NCBI RefSeq assembly: GCF_001650725.1 | Contig: NZ_LXVX01000039.1 | Location: 125,131-189,130 of the forward strand | Source: Sphingobium sp. TCM1 | GTDB lineage: Bacteria; Pseudomonadota; Alphaproteobacteria; Sphingomonadales; Sphingomonadaceae | DNA: 64,000 bases | Reading direction: 5' to 3' | Part shown: positions 17,859-26,700 of the stretch, piece after piece | Layout: every line of letters starts with the position of its first letter | Numbering within the stretch: the stretch's first letter is position 1 | Made by a program: the position numbers and the translations under genes | The notes under the pieces: generated by a model | Told to the model about the DNA's origin: nothing | Database searches by the model: none | Seen by the model: the letters and a program-made list of their open reading frames with translations, nothing else

Positions 17859-17879
17859 TTGCCGTTCGGGGCGCGCGGG

Positions 17880-19985
17880 TTACACCCGGTCGGCCTGAAC
17901 CACCGTATCGAGCGCCCGCAAGGCCGACAGGATGCGGTTCAGATGCTGCGCGTCGGCCACTTCCAGATCGATGATGTCGGTATGGAAAGGCCCTTCGCGG
18001 TTCACCAGCTGGAGGTTCAGAATGTTCGCCTTGGTGGCGCCGAACACATTGGTGACGGCGGCGAGGGCGCCCGGCTGGTTCTTGACGATGACGGAGAGGC
18101 GCGCGGTGCCGCCTTTGGACTTGCTGTCCCAGCTGAGATCGACCCAGTCGTCGCCCTGCTCCACCTCCAGCGAACGGCAGTCGATGGTGTGGACCTCGAT
18201 CGGCTCGCCCGTGCGCCGTACGCCCACGATCCGGTCGCCCGGCACCGGGTGGCAGCAATCGCCCAGATTATAGGCGATGCCGGGCGTCAGGCCGCGGATC
18301 GAGACAGGTTCATGCTGGCGTGGATGGGCTTCCTCCATCCCTTCGGCCGTGGTGGAGCCGGGGATCAGCGCCTCCATCACCTCCGAATCGAGCACGCGAT
18401 GCGTGGCGATCGCCACCATCAGCGAGGCGCGATCCTCCAGCTTCAGCCGTTTGAGCGCGGCATTCAGCGCCTTGTCGCCCAGTTCCTTGGCAAGGTCGGG
18501 CGAAAAGCGGCCGACAATCTCCTGATAGAGCTTTTCGCCCAGCTTGATTTCCTCGCCGCGCTGCTTCTGCCGGATGTAGCGGCGGATCGCGGCGCGGGCC
18601 TTGCCGGTGATGGCGAAGGTGAGCCAGCCGGGCTGCGGCTCCTGCCCTTCCGACTTCAATATCTCGACCTGGTCGCCATTTTCGAGGCTGGAGCGCAACG
18701 GCACGACCCGGCCGTTGACCTTGACGCCGACCGTCTGGTTGCCGAGCGAGGTGTGGACCGCATAGGCGAAGTCGACGGGCGTCGACCCCTTGGGCAGCTG
18801 GTGCAGTTCGCCCTTGGGGGTGAAGGCGAAGATCCGGTCCTGATACATCGCCATGCGGGTATGTTCGAGCAGTTCGTCCGCATCCTGGCTCTGCTCCAGG
18901 ATTTCGACCAGGTCGCGCAGCCAGGCGGCATGATGGTCGCCGGCATCGCCCTTCTGCTTGTAGGCCCAGTGCGCCGCCAGCCCCAGTTCGGCGTCATGGT
19001 GCATTTCGCGGCTGCGGATCTGCACCTCGATACGGGCATTGTCCTGGTGGATGACGGTGGTGTGCAGCGACTGATAGCCGTTGCGCTTGGGCGTGGAGAT
19101 GTAATCCTTGAAGCGGCCGGGGACCATCTTGTAGGTCTGGTGGATGATGCCCAGCGCGCGGTAGCAGTCCTCGGTCGTGGCGGTGATGACGCGGAAGGCC
19201 ATGACGTCGGTCAGCTGCTCGAAGCTGATATGGCGCTCCTGCATCTTCTTCCAGATGGAGAAGGGATGTTTTTCGCGGCCCGACACGCTGACCGACATGC
19301 CCTTGCCCGCCAGCAACAATTGCAGTTCCGCGCCGATCCGGTCGACCTTGTCATGGCCGCCTTCCTTCAGCTGCTCCAGCCGCTTGGTGACGCTGTCATA
19401 GGCTTCCGGCTCGATCTCGCGGAAGGCGAGCAGCTGCATCTCGCGCATGAAGTCATACATGCCGATCCGCTCCGCGAGCGGGGCGTAGATGTCCATCGTC
19501 TCCCGCGCGATGCGGCGGCGCTTGTCGGGATTCTTGATGAAATGCAGCGTCCGCATATTGTGCAGCCGGTCGGCCAGCTTGACCAGCAGCACCCGGATGT
19601 CGTCCGACATGGCGAGCAGGAACTTGCGGAGATTTTCCGCCGCCCGCTCATTCTCGCTCATCGCCTCGATCTTGCTGAGCTTGGTCACGCCGTCGACCAT
19701 GCGCGCGACATCCTTGCCGAACGCCTGCTCGATCTCCTCATAGGTGACGAGCGTGTCCTCGATCGTGTCGTGCAGCAACGCCGTCACGATAGTCTGGTCA
19801 TCCAGGTTGAAGTCCGTCAAAATACCTGCGACTTCAATGGGATGACTGAAATAGGGGTCGCCGCTCGCGCGCTTTTGCGAGCCATGTTTCTGGACCGAGA
19901 AGACGTAGGCGCGGTTGATCATCGCCTCGTCCGCTTGCGGATCATAGCGCTTTACACGTTCGACGAGTTCATATTGGCGTAGCAT
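17880..19985 (-). CDS. rsh: Bifunctional (p)ppGpp synthetase/hydrolase RelA/SpoT
   Basis: 701 residues. Domain order: HD hydrolase domain (HPIEVAG, LLHDTIEDT at about 60-85), synthetase domain, TGS domain (beginning IFAFTPKGELHQLP) and a C-terminal ACT domain (ARLSVIVKNQPGALAAV). The synthetase carries RFKD in PGRFKDYI, the RxKD form typical of bifunctional enzymes rather than the ExDD of RelA. Start at 19985 (MLRQYELV) matches alphaproteobacterial Rsh; the frame is open 17 codons further. As the only long Rsh visible it would set ppGpp in stress and starvation. Confidence 0.95.
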   Translation of the reverse strand: MLRQYELVERVKRYDPQADEAMINRAYVFSVQKHGSQKRASGDPYFSHPIEVAGILTDFNLDDQTIVTALLHDTIEDTLVTYEEIEQAFGKDVARMVDGVTKLSKIEAMSENERAAENLRKFLLAMSDDIRVLLVKLADRLHNMRTLHFIKNPDKRRRIARETMDIYAPLAERIGMYDFMREMQLLAFREIEPEAYDSVTKRLEQLKEGGHDKVDRIGAELQLLLAGKGMSVSVSGREKHPFSIWKKMQERHISFEQLTDVMAFRVITATTEDCYRALGIIHQTYKMVPGRFKDYISTPKRNGYQSLHTTVIHQDNARIEVQIRSREMHHDAELGLAAHWAYKQKGDAGDHHAAWLRDLVEILEQSQDADELLEHTRMAMYQDRIFAFTPKGELHQLPKGSTPVDFAYAVHTSLGNQTVGVKVNGRVVPLRSSLENGDQVEILKSEGQEPQPGWLTFAITGKARAAIRRYIRQKQRGEEIKLGEKLYQEIVGRFSPDLAKELGDKALNAALKRLKLEDRASLMVAIATHRVLDSEVMEALIPGSTTAEGMEEAHPRQHEPVSIRGLTPGIAYNLGDCCHPVPGDRIVGVRRTGEPIEVHTIDCRSLEVEQGDDWVDLSWDSKSKGGTARLSVIVKNQPGALAAVTNVFGATKANILNLQLVNREGPFHTDIIDLEVADAQHLNRILSALRALDTVVQADRV

Positions 19986-20017
19986 CGTTGCCCGATTGTG
20001 TTGGAACCCCCTTGTGG

Positions 20018-20068
20018 TGCAACAAAAAAATCCCATGTTGCAGCAATTAGGCGGCGATTTTGCAACAT
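20018..20068. promoter_or_regulatory. Cluster of TGCAACA half-sites between rsh and the HxlR gene
   Basis: TGCAACA occurs at 20018-20024, its complement TGTTGCA at 20036-20042, and TGCAACA again at 20061-20067. The last two form a perfect 8-bp inverted repeat ATGTTGCA/TGCAACAT (20035-20042, 20061-20068). This lies 29-79 bp before the HxlR start and could serve that gene, rsh or both. Candidate operator for the HxlR protein itself. Confidence 0.5.
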
Positions 20069-20096
20069 TCCCAGCTTTACGCTATGCGTGACCACC

Positions 20097-20579
20097 ATGA
20101 AACATAATCTGGCCCAGGATCTGGAACAATGCGCGCTTCCAAGCGCGCTGGAGATGATGGGTGAACGCTGGTCGTTCCTGATCTTGCGCGGCGCCCTGTC
20201 AGGCATCCGCCATTTCGAGGAGTTCCAGTCGACCCTCGGCATTGCCCGCAACATCCTTGCCAACCGGCTAGCGCGACTGGTGGAAAACGGCATCATGCTG
20301 CGCCAGCCGATGCAGTGCGACCGGCGCAAGGTCGAATATCGGCTGACCGAAAAGGGGCAGGATCTGGCGCCGGCCATGATCGCGCTGCGCCAATGGGGCG
20401 AGAAATGGGGCTGCGGCACCCCGGCCTGCCAGGTGCTGGCGGACAAGCGGGACGGCCAGCCGATCCGCCTGATCGGCATCCAGGCGCATGACGGACGCAC
20501 CCTCGACCTGTCCGATCTGGTCTGGCTGTGCCGGGACGAGGTGACGCCGATGGCGGAAGAACCCGCAGCGGCGGCCTGA
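20097..20579 (+). CDS. HxlR-family winged-helix transcriptional regulator
   Basis: 160 residues beginning MKHNLAQDLEQCALPSALEM. The HxlR signature is visible: a near N-terminal cysteine, then MGERWSFLILRGAL, GIRHFEEFQ, ARNILANRL and the wing EYRLTEKGQDL. A C-terminal tail of about 50 residues contains GCGTPAC and may bind a ligand or sense redox. Members often sense reactive electrophiles or aromatic compounds and bind as dimers, frequently near their own promoter. It is divergent from rsh and unlinked to an obvious target enzyme. Confidence 0.9.
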   Translation: MKHNLAQDLEQCALPSALEMMGERWSFLILRGALSGIRHFEEFQSTLGIARNILANRLARLVENGIMLRQPMQCDRRKVEYRLTEKGQDLAPAMIALRQWGEKWGCGTPACQVLADKRDGQPIRLIGIQAHDGRTLDLSDLVWLCRDEVTPMAEEPAAAA

Positions 20580-20621
20580 CGCGGCTTCACCCCGGCGCGG
20601 AAAGTCTCTAGGCTGGGGGAG

Positions 20622-21728
20622 ATGTCTGCTCCCCGTATCCAGCCTCAGCCCTTTTTCGCTGACAAGAACCGCGCCTTCTGGAACCTGCAATCGCTGGGAT
20701 GGGCGGGCGCGTTCCTGCTGCGCGGCTCCTCCACAGTCGCTAATGGGCAGCCATTGTCCAGTCTGGTGCCGGTGATGATTTCGACCGTCACCGGCTATTC
20801 GGTGACGCTGCTGATCGCGGTCGTCTTCCGCTTCCTGCTCAAGCAGCGGCCGATCGTCACCTGGGGTGTGTCGATTCTGACCGTGGTGCTGGCGGCGGGC
20901 CTGGTCGCATTCATCGACTCCTGGGTCTTTTCCACCCAGAACCGGGGCAGCGAGACGGCGGGCCTGCAACTCTTCCTGGGCGCCTTTTACCTGTCTATGA
21001 CGCTGGTGGGCGCCTGGTCAGCGCTCTATTATGCGATCAACTTCTACCTGACGGTCGAGGAACAGGCGGACCAGCTGCTGCGGCTGGAAAACCAGGCCGC
21101 CAACGCCCAGCTGGCAATGCTGCGCTACCAGCTCAACCCGCATTTCCTGTTCAACACGCTCAACAGCATATCGACGCTGGTCCTGCTCAAGCAGACCGAC
21201 CGGGCGAATGCGATGCTGTCGCGCCTGTCCTCCTTCCTGCGCTATACCCTGATCAACGAGCCGACGGCCCAGGTGACGATCGAACAGGAGGTGGAGACGC
21301 TGAAACTCTATCTGGAGATCGAGAAGATGCGGTTCGAGGATCGACTCCGCCCGGTCTTTTCCATCGATCCGATGGTGGCCCATGCGCGACTGCCGTCGCT
21401 GCTGTTGCAACCGCTGGTCGAAAATGCGATCAAATATGCGGTGACCCCCAAGGAAGAAGGGGCCGAGATTTCGGTGGCGGCGCAGCCCGCCGGTGAAAAT
21501 GTCCGGATCGTCGTATCGGACACCGGACCGGGATTGAACGACGGCGCCATGAAACCGCACATTCCCATGAGCGAAGGAACGGGCGTCGGCCTGCCGAACA
21601 TCCGGGACCGGTTAATTCAGGCCTTCGGGGAACGACAGAGCTTCGAAACGCGTTCCACGCCAGGCGGATTTTCGGTCATCATCGAAATTCCGCTGAACAT
21701 GGAAGAAACATCGAAAGTGGCCGCATGA
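20622..21728 (+). CDS. LytS/AlgZ-type sensor histidine kinase
   Basis: 368 residues. Four likely membrane helices occupy about 20-145. A short coiled region follows, then the His_kinase domain with the phosphoacceptor in QLNPHFLFNTLNS (H174) and an ATPase domain with N box LLQPLVENAIKYA and DTGPGLN. No PAS or extracellular sensor domain is seen, so the signal is probably sensed in the membrane. It overlaps the LytTR regulator gene by four bases. Confidence 0.92.
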   Translation: MSAPRIQPQPFFADKNRAFWNLQSLGWAGAFLLRGSSTVANGQPLSSLVPVMISTVTGYSVTLLIAVVFRFLLKQRPIVTWGVSILTVVLAAGLVAFIDSWVFSTQNRGSETAGLQLFLGAFYLSMTLVGAWSALYYAINFYLTVEEQADQLLRLENQAANAQLAMLRYQLNPHFLFNTLNSISTLVLLKQTDRANAMLSRLSSFLRYTLINEPTAQVTIEQEVETLKLYLEIEKMRFEDRLRPVFSIDPMVAHARLPSLLLQPLVENAIKYAVTPKEEGAEISVAAQPAGENVRIVVSDTGPGLNDGAMKPHIPMSEGTGVGLPNIRDRLIQAFGERQSFETRSTPGGFSVIIEIPLNMEETSKVAA

Positions 21729-22525
21729 CCATCAGAACAATCCTCGTCGATGACGAAAGCCTGGCCATTCAAGGTCTCCAGCTGCGTCTGCAAGCGCATG
21801 AGGATGTCGAAATCATTGAAACCTGCACCAATGGCCGCGAAGCCATCCGTGCCATCAAGACGCATAAACCCGACCTTGTGTTCCTCGACATTCAAATGCC
21901 CGGTTTCGATGGCTTTTCCGTCGTCCAGGGTATGATGGAGGTGGAGCCGCCGCTGTTCATCTTCGTGACTGCCTATAGCGACCATGCGATCCGCGCGTTC
22001 GAGGCGCAGGCCGTGGACTATCTTATGAAACCGGTGGAGGAAGGCCGCCTCGCCGACGCGCTCGACCGGGTGCGGCAGCGCCTGAGCGAAAAGCGTCAGG
22101 TGCAGGAAGCCGAGAAGCTGCGCGAAGTGCTGGCCGAAGTCGCTCCGCAGGCGATGAGCGATTTCGCGGCGGACGACGATGCCCCGGCGTCCAATCGGTT
22201 CGAAAAGCTCATCAACATCAAGGATCGCGGCCAGATTTTCCGCGTCGACGTGGATTCGATCGAGCGGATCGATGCGGCCGGCGACTATATGTGCATCTAC
22301 ACCGCCGACAATTCGTTGATCCTGCGCGAGACGATGAAGGATCTGGAAAAGCGGCTCGATCCGCGCAATTTCCAGCGGGTCCACCGCTCCACCATCGTCA
22401 ATCTCAGCCAGGTGCGTCAGGTGAAGCCGCACACCAATGGCGAATGTTTCCTGGTGCTGGAATCGGGCGCCCAGGTAAAGGTCAGCCGATCCTATCGCGA
22501 CGTGGTGGCACGCTTCGTCCACTGA
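21725..22525 (+). CDS. LytTR-family response regulator
   Basis: 266 residues. The receiver domain has acidic pocket DD (9-10), phosphorylation site D55 in LVFLDIQMPG and K in LMKPVEEG. A linker of about 30 residues leads to a LytTR DNA-binding domain (about 160-266) with NIKDRGQIFRVD and FQRVHRSTIVNL. It is the partner of the upstream kinase by overlap. Its targets are not evident; the only co-directional neighbour is the glutathione transferase 25 bp downstream. Confidence 0.93.
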   Translation: MTIRTILVDDESLAIQGLQLRLQAHEDVEIIETCTNGREAIRAIKTHKPDLVFLDIQMPGFDGFSVVQGMMEVEPPLFIFVTAYSDHAIRAFEAQAVDYLMKPVEEGRLADALDRVRQRLSEKRQVQEAEKLREVLAEVAPQAMSDFAADDDAPASNRFEKLINIKDRGQIFRVDVDSIERIDAAGDYMCIYTADNSLILRETMKDLEKRLDPRNFQRVHRSTIVNLSQVRQVKPHTNGECFLVLESGAQVKVSRSYRDVVARFVH

Positions 22526-22550
22526 TCGCCTGCAGGGGAGGAGGATGGCG

Positions 22551-23207
22551 ATGCTGCAATTGTTCGGCCACCCCTTCTCCTCCTACTGCCAAAAGGCACT
22601 GATCGCCTTTTACGAGAATGATATTCCCTTCACCTTCCGGATGCTCGACCCCGACCACCCGGACAATGGCGCGCGACTGTCCGAACTCTGGTCGATCGGC
22701 AAATTCCCGGTGCTGGAGGATGACGGGAACGCGGTGTTCGAGGCGAGCATCATCGTCGAGCATCTCCATCTCCATCATCCCGGGCCGGTGCGGCTGATCC
22801 CGGATGATCCTGCCGCGGCGCTGGAGGTGCGGCTGCTCGACCGTGTCTTCGACAATCATGTGGCGACGCCGCAGCAGAAGCTGGTGTTGGATGCCTTGCG
22901 TCCCGAAGGCCAGAAAGACCCGGCGGGCGTCGCCGATGCGCGGGCTGCGCTGGACCAGGCCTATGCCTGGCTCGACGCGCATATGGCGGGGCGGGAATGG
23001 GCTGCGGGTGACATGTTCAGCCTGGCCGACTGCGCCGCCGCGCCGCATCTTTTCTACGCCCACTGGTCGCATCCCGTTCCGGAGACCATGCGCCATGTCC
23101 GCGCTTATCTGAGGCGGCTGCTGGAGCGGCCATCCTTCGCCCGCGCGGTGGAGGAAGCGCGACCGTGGCGACCCTATTTTCCGTTGGGCGGGATGCCGGA
23201 GACCTAG
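22551..23207 (+). CDS. Glutathione S-transferase family protein
   Basis: About 218 residues. N-terminal thioredoxin-like GST domain with LFGHPFSSYCQKAL, GKFPVLEDDG and the glutathione-binding EASIIVEHL. A helical C-terminal domain with GDMFSLADCAAAPHL follows. Two ATGs are possible (22545 and 22551). The GGGGAGGAGG run ends right before the first, so the second at 22551 has the better spacing. The substrate is unknown. It probably belongs to the LytS/LytTR transcript. Confidence 0.88.
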   Translation: MLQLFGHPFSSYCQKALIAFYENDIPFTFRMLDPDHPDNGARLSELWSIGKFPVLEDDGNAVFEASIIVEHLHLHHPGPVRLIPDDPAAALEVRLLDRVFDNHVATPQQKLVLDALRPEGQKDPAGVADARAALDQAYAWLDAHMAGREWAAGDMFSLADCAAAPHLFYAHWSHPVPETMRHVRAYLRRLLERPSFARAVEEARPWRPYFPLGGMPET

Positions 23208-23306
23208 CTCGAGCGGTCAGGCGAAGTTGGACGAGGGAGCTTTGCGATAGCCGGGCGCATTTTCGCGCGCTTGCACCCCCTCAGCCCTTTTTGCCAACCT
23301 GCCCCC

Positions 23307-24581
23307 TTATTCTTTGGCCACCGCCAGCACCGCATGGCCCTGCGGCTCGCCCTTCATGCTTGCCGCGACCTTTTCAGCTGCCGCCATGACACGCAGCACA
23401 TTCTCCCCGGCCAGCTTGGCGATGTCGCCGTCGCTCCAGCCGCGGCGCATCAACTCGGCGAACAGGGCGGGATAGGTTTCGACGCCGCTCAGCCCCTGGG
23501 GCAGCGCGCCCACCCCGTCGAAGTCGCTGCCGATCCCGACATGGTCGATGCCGGCTTGTCTGGCGATATGCTCGACATGATCGGCAACCTGGCCGATGGT
23601 CGTCACCGGCTCCGGGTTCGCCCTTTCCCAGTCGGCCAGCGCCCTCGCCGCCGCGTCCGGGTCGCCGATATGCAGGCCGCCGAAAGGCGGGGCGTTGTTG
23701 CGGGTGATTTCGGCGCTGCGGTCCGATCCCCAGACGCGGCGCGCTTCGGACACATATTGGGCCGCGAAATTGACCATCACCACGCCGCCATTGACCGCGA
23801 CCTGCTTGAGCACCCTGTCCGACACGTTGCGCGACGTGTTGCAGAGCGCGCGGGCATTGGAATGGGAGAAGATCACGGGCGCCTTCGTCACGCGCAGCGC
23901 GTCGAGCATCGTCGCTTCGCTGACATGGCTGAGGTCGACCAGCATCCCCAGCCGGTTCAGTTCATGCACCACCGCCTCGCCGAAGGGGGTGAGACCATCA
24001 TGCTGCGGATTGTCGGTCGCGCTGTCGGCCCATGCGATGGTGCGGCTGTGGGTCAGCGTCAGATAGGAAGCGCCCAATTCCCGATAGGCGCGCAGCACCG
24101 CCAGGCTGCCGTCGATCTGGCCACCGCCCTCGACCCCGATCAGCGATCCGATCCGCCCTGCCCTGTGCGCGGCGCGCATGTCGGCGGCGGTGCGGGCCAA
24201 CCGGAAATGCTGCGGATAGCGGGCGACGAGGCTGTGGACCATGCCGATCTGGTCGAGCGTGTCCTTCACCTGCTGCACCTGCGGCAGATCCGCCGACACC
24301 CATACCGACCAGAATTGCCCCCCGACGCCGCCGGCGCGCAGGCGGGTGATGTCGGTATGATATTGCTTCGGGTCGAGCCGGGTCAGGTCCATCGTCCAGC
24401 GGGCGTCCTTCGCCTTCTCCGCCAGCGCCTCCGGCCAGTCATTATGGCCATCGATCAGCGGCGTGGCCTTCAGCAGCTTGTCGATCCGCGCGGCATAGGG
24501 ACCGGCGACCGGAGCGTTAGCAGCGTGCACGGAGGGAATGGCGAGGAGGAGCGGCAGCAGCGCCAAGCATATGTTTTTCAT
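23307..24581 (-). CDS. M19-family membrane dipeptidase (renal dipeptidase-like)
   Basis: 424 residues with a signal peptide (MKNICLALLPLLLAIPSVHA). The dizinc amidohydrolase fold shows PLIDGHNDWP, LIGVEGGG, LTLTHS, DLSHVSEATM, FSHSNARAL and GIGSDFDG. Family enzymes hydrolyse dipeptides, including D-amino-acid and dehydro dipeptides. Start at 24581 is chosen because the frame upstream lacks signal-peptide character. It stands alone; the secreted small protein gene lies 32 bp upstream on the same strand. Confidence 0.9.
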   Translation of the reverse strand: MKNICLALLPLLLAIPSVHAANAPVAGPYAARIDKLLKATPLIDGHNDWPEALAEKAKDARWTMDLTRLDPKQYHTDITRLRAGGVGGQFWSVWVSADLPQVQQVKDTLDQIGMVHSLVARYPQHFRLARTAADMRAAHRAGRIGSLIGVEGGGQIDGSLAVLRAYRELGASYLTLTHSRTIAWADSATDNPQHDGLTPFGEAVVHELNRLGMLVDLSHVSEATMLDALRVTKAPVIFSHSNARALCNTSRNVSDRVLKQVAVNGGVVMVNFAAQYVSEARRVWGSDRSAEITRNNAPPFGGLHIGDPDAAARALADWERANPEPVTTIGQVADHVEHIARQAGIDHVGIGSDFDGVGALPQGLSGVETYPALFAELMRRGWSDGDIAKLAGENVLRVMAAAEKVAASMKGEPQGHAVLAVAKE

Positions 24582-24613
24582 GGAAGACGACGCTAGGCAC
24601 GCGCCAGCCCGTG

Positions 24614-24961
24614 TCAATCGCCCGCGCGCATTGGCAGCACATAGGCGCCATGTCCGTCCGGCGGGATCAGGTCGCTGTCGCGCACCGTCAACTGCAGCGT
24701 CTCGAAACCCGGCTCCGGCACGTCCTTCGTTTTCTCGGCCTTCAGCAGGACAATGCCGTCCTTCTCGCTCCAGCGCCCTTCGGCGAACAGGTCGAGCGCG
24801 CCGATCACCAAATACCATTGAAATCGGCCATCGGGTCGCAGCAGCAGTTCCGACCCCGTCTCCATCACGCCGCGCAGATAATAATGGCCGCTGCGGTCGG
24901 ATCGGGCAAGGACGGGAACCGCAAGGCTGGCCAGCAGCAGGAAAATCAGCACAAGGCGCAT
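24614..24961 (-). CDS. Small exported protein of unknown function
   Basis: 115 residues with a clear signal peptide (about 1-19, ending PVLA). The remainder looks like a small beta-rich domain (HYYLRGVMETGSELLLR, FQWYLVIGALDLFAEGRW). No catalytic motif. It lies 32 bp upstream of the M19 dipeptidase start, so co-transcription is likely. Confidence 0.75.
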   Translation of the reverse strand: MRLVLIFLLLASLAVPVLARSDRSGHYYLRGVMETGSELLLRPDGRFQWYLVIGALDLFAEGRWSEKDGIVLLKAEKTKDVPEPGFETLQLTVRDSDLIPPDGHGAYVLPMRAGD

Positions 24962-25047
24962 GGGGCATCATAAGCCGCGCGGGACAGCGCCGAAAGCGGT
25001 CGTAAGGGGCTGGTCCTTCCGTCCGGGTCTGCTAATCCTGATGGAGC

Positions 25048-25800
25048 ATGATGATCGACCCGCTGATCCTGTTGCAGGCCTATTCCATCGGCGTCTTCCC
25101 CATGTCGGACGATCGCGACGCGCGCGAGGTCTACTGGGTCGAGCCAAAATATCGCGCCATATTGCCACTGGAGGGCTTTCACCTCTCCCACTCGCTGGCC
25201 AAAGTGATTCGCCGCGAACGGTTCCGCGTCACCGCGAACCGCGCCTTCGGCGAGATATTGGCGCTTTGCGCGCAGGCCGCGGCGGATCGCCCCTCCACCT
25301 GGATCAACCATGAGATAGAGCGCGCATATCGCGATCTCCATGCGCGCGGCTTCGCCCATTCGGTCGAGGTCTGGGAGGGCGAGGAACTGGTTGGCGGGCT
25401 CTATGGCGTGGCGCTCGGCCAGGCGTTTTTCGGCGAATCCATGGTGTCGCGCCGCACCGACGCGTCAAAGGTCGCGCTGGCCTGGCTGGTGGCGCGACTG
25501 CGCTTTGCCGGCTTCACCCTGCTCGACTGCCAGTTCATGACCGATCATCTGCGCTCCATGGGCGCGATCGAGATCAGCCAGCGCGATTATCTTCAGTTAT
25601 TGGGCGCGGCGGTCGCGGGCGTACCGCTGGGCGTAGGCGCGGACCCGCTGTCGGCCGGTTCGGGGCTGGCGGCCGAACTGGCGTTCGCCCCGCTCGCAGG
25701 AGAGGCGGCGGACACCGGCTCGCCCTTGCCGCCCAGCTTGACCGTGTCAGGGCCGGTTTCCGGCCATTCCATCGCACAGCTCCTGACCCAGACGTCATAG
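25048..25800 (+). CDS. aat: Leucyl/phenylalanyl-tRNA-protein transferase
   Basis: 250 residues. This enzyme adds Leu or Phe to N-terminal Lys/Arg, creating N-degrons for ClpS/ClpAP. Family blocks: YSIGVFPMSDDRD, VYWVEPKYRAILPL, GGLYGVALGQAFFGESM, SKVALAWLVARL and LLDCQFMTDHL. clpS is in the same window, near 58 kb. The last 70 residues overlap, antisense, the 3' end of the DUF2155 gene. The ending IAQLLTQTS fits the usual C-terminus, so the overlap looks real rather than a missed stop. Confidence 0.94.
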   Translation: MMIDPLILLQAYSIGVFPMSDDRDAREVYWVEPKYRAILPLEGFHLSHSLAKVIRRERFRVTANRAFGEILALCAQAAADRPSTWINHEIERAYRDLHARGFAHSVEVWEGEELVGGLYGVALGQAFFGESMVSRRTDASKVALAWLVARLRFAGFTLLDCQFMTDHLRSMGAIEISQRDYLQLLGAAVAGVPLGVGADPLSAGSGLAAELAFAPLAGEAADTGSPLPPSLTVSGPVSGHSIAQLLTQTS

Positions 25801-26255
25801 ACCGGGTGCTGCACGACATTGCGGTCGGGCCGGTCGCGGAACAGCCAGCCGGAAAAGGCGCGACGCCATTTATTGTCGGCGCTGGATCGCACGTCGAGCT
25901 GGACGAAGGCGCCGGTTTCCTGGACATTTTCCCAGGGCGCGCTGGTTTCGCAAGCCTGGAGGCGGACGATCGCATCGCCGACACGCAGTGCTTCGCCCGG
26001 CTTCATCGTCAAATCGCGGGTCAGCCCGTTGCGCTTGTTGAGCAGGCCGATGACGGCGCTGCGTTGCGCCATCGGCGTACCGGGCAACACGCCATTGTCG
26101 GCCGTGCGGATCGGGCTGCCTTCGACCTTGACCGGCCCCGACTGGTTGGCGGCGGGCAGATCATTGTCGCCACAGGCAGCCAGCACCAGGGCGCAGGACA
26201 GCAGGGGAAGGCCATGCAGGATCGGCGGGAACGCCCCCGCCGGACGCCGGGTCAT
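25593..26255 (-). CDS. DUF2155-domain lipoprotein
   Basis: 220 residues. Start chosen at 26255 because it overlaps the NDUFA12 stop (ATGA); an in-frame ATG at 26273 is also possible. The signal peptide ends in a lipobox (LVLAAC), so the product is probably a lipoprotein. The DUF2155 core (about 65-170) includes RNGLTRDLTMKPGEALRVG and ETSAPWENVQETGAFVQL. A Ser/Ala/Pro-rich tail of about 45 residues follows. The function of the family is unknown. That tail is encoded opposite aat. Confidence 0.88.
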   Translation of the reverse strand: MTRRPAGAFPPILHGLPLLSCALVLAACGDNDLPAANQSGPVKVEGSPIRTADNGVLPGTPMAQRSAVIGLLNKRNGLTRDLTMKPGEALRVGDAIVRLQACETSAPWENVQETGAFVQLDVRSSADNKWRRAFSGWLFRDRPDRNVVQHPVYDVWVRSCAMEWPETGPDTVKLGGKGEPVSAASPASGANASSAASPEPADSGSAPTPSGTPATAAPNN

Positions 26256-26650
26256 GCCGCGTCGGGGCTCCACGCCTCATAGTCGCCGGTCGCCTTCTGG
26301 CGCTGGCCGCCCTTTTCGAGCGCGCCCGACGGGCGATAGGCGTTGGCGGTGCCGGTCGCGTTGGGGGTATATTCCCGTTCCCAGATACGCGGCGGCGGCA
26401 GGAAGCTTTCGGGCGCGCCCTCGATCGAATGATGCAGCCAGCCATGCCACTCGGCCGGCACGCGGCTCGCGTCATTGGCGCCGTTGTAGATCACCCAGCG
26501 GCGGGTCAGGCCATTGGGGTCGGTGCCGCCTTCATAATAGACATTGCCCTGATGGTCTTCGCCCACCTTGGTGCCCTTGCGGGTCGTGAAGAGCCAGGTG
26601 CCGAAGGTGGCGCCATTCCACCAGGTGAAGATGTTAGCCAGGATTCCCAT
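26252..26650 (-). CDS. NADH:ubiquinone oxidoreductase subunit NDUFA12 family
   Basis: 132 residues of the B17.2/NDUFA12 type, an accessory subunit of complex I found in alphaproteobacteria and mitochondria. Motifs: TRKGTKVGEDHQGNVYYE, RRWVIYNGANDASRVPAEWHGWLHH and a C-terminal ANAYRPSGALEKGG. It stands away from any nuo operon, as is usual for this gene in alphaproteobacteria, and is coupled to the DUF2155 lipoprotein gene. Confidence 0.93.
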   Translation of the reverse strand: MGILANIFTWWNGATFGTWLFTTRKGTKVGEDHQGNVYYEGGTDPNGLTRRWVIYNGANDASRVPAEWHGWLHHSIEGAPESFLPPPRIWEREYTPNATGTANAYRPSGALEKGGQRQKATGDYEAWSPDAA

Positions 26651-26700
26651 GGGCCATGCGCTTAGCCGCTGCGCCCCGCCTCGGCAAGGTGGATATGGCG

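Noticed and set aside
17805-17879. Possible fluoride riboswitch before crcB
   Set aside because: Gap too short and lacks the conserved pseudoknot sequence; contains only a terminator-like hairpin.
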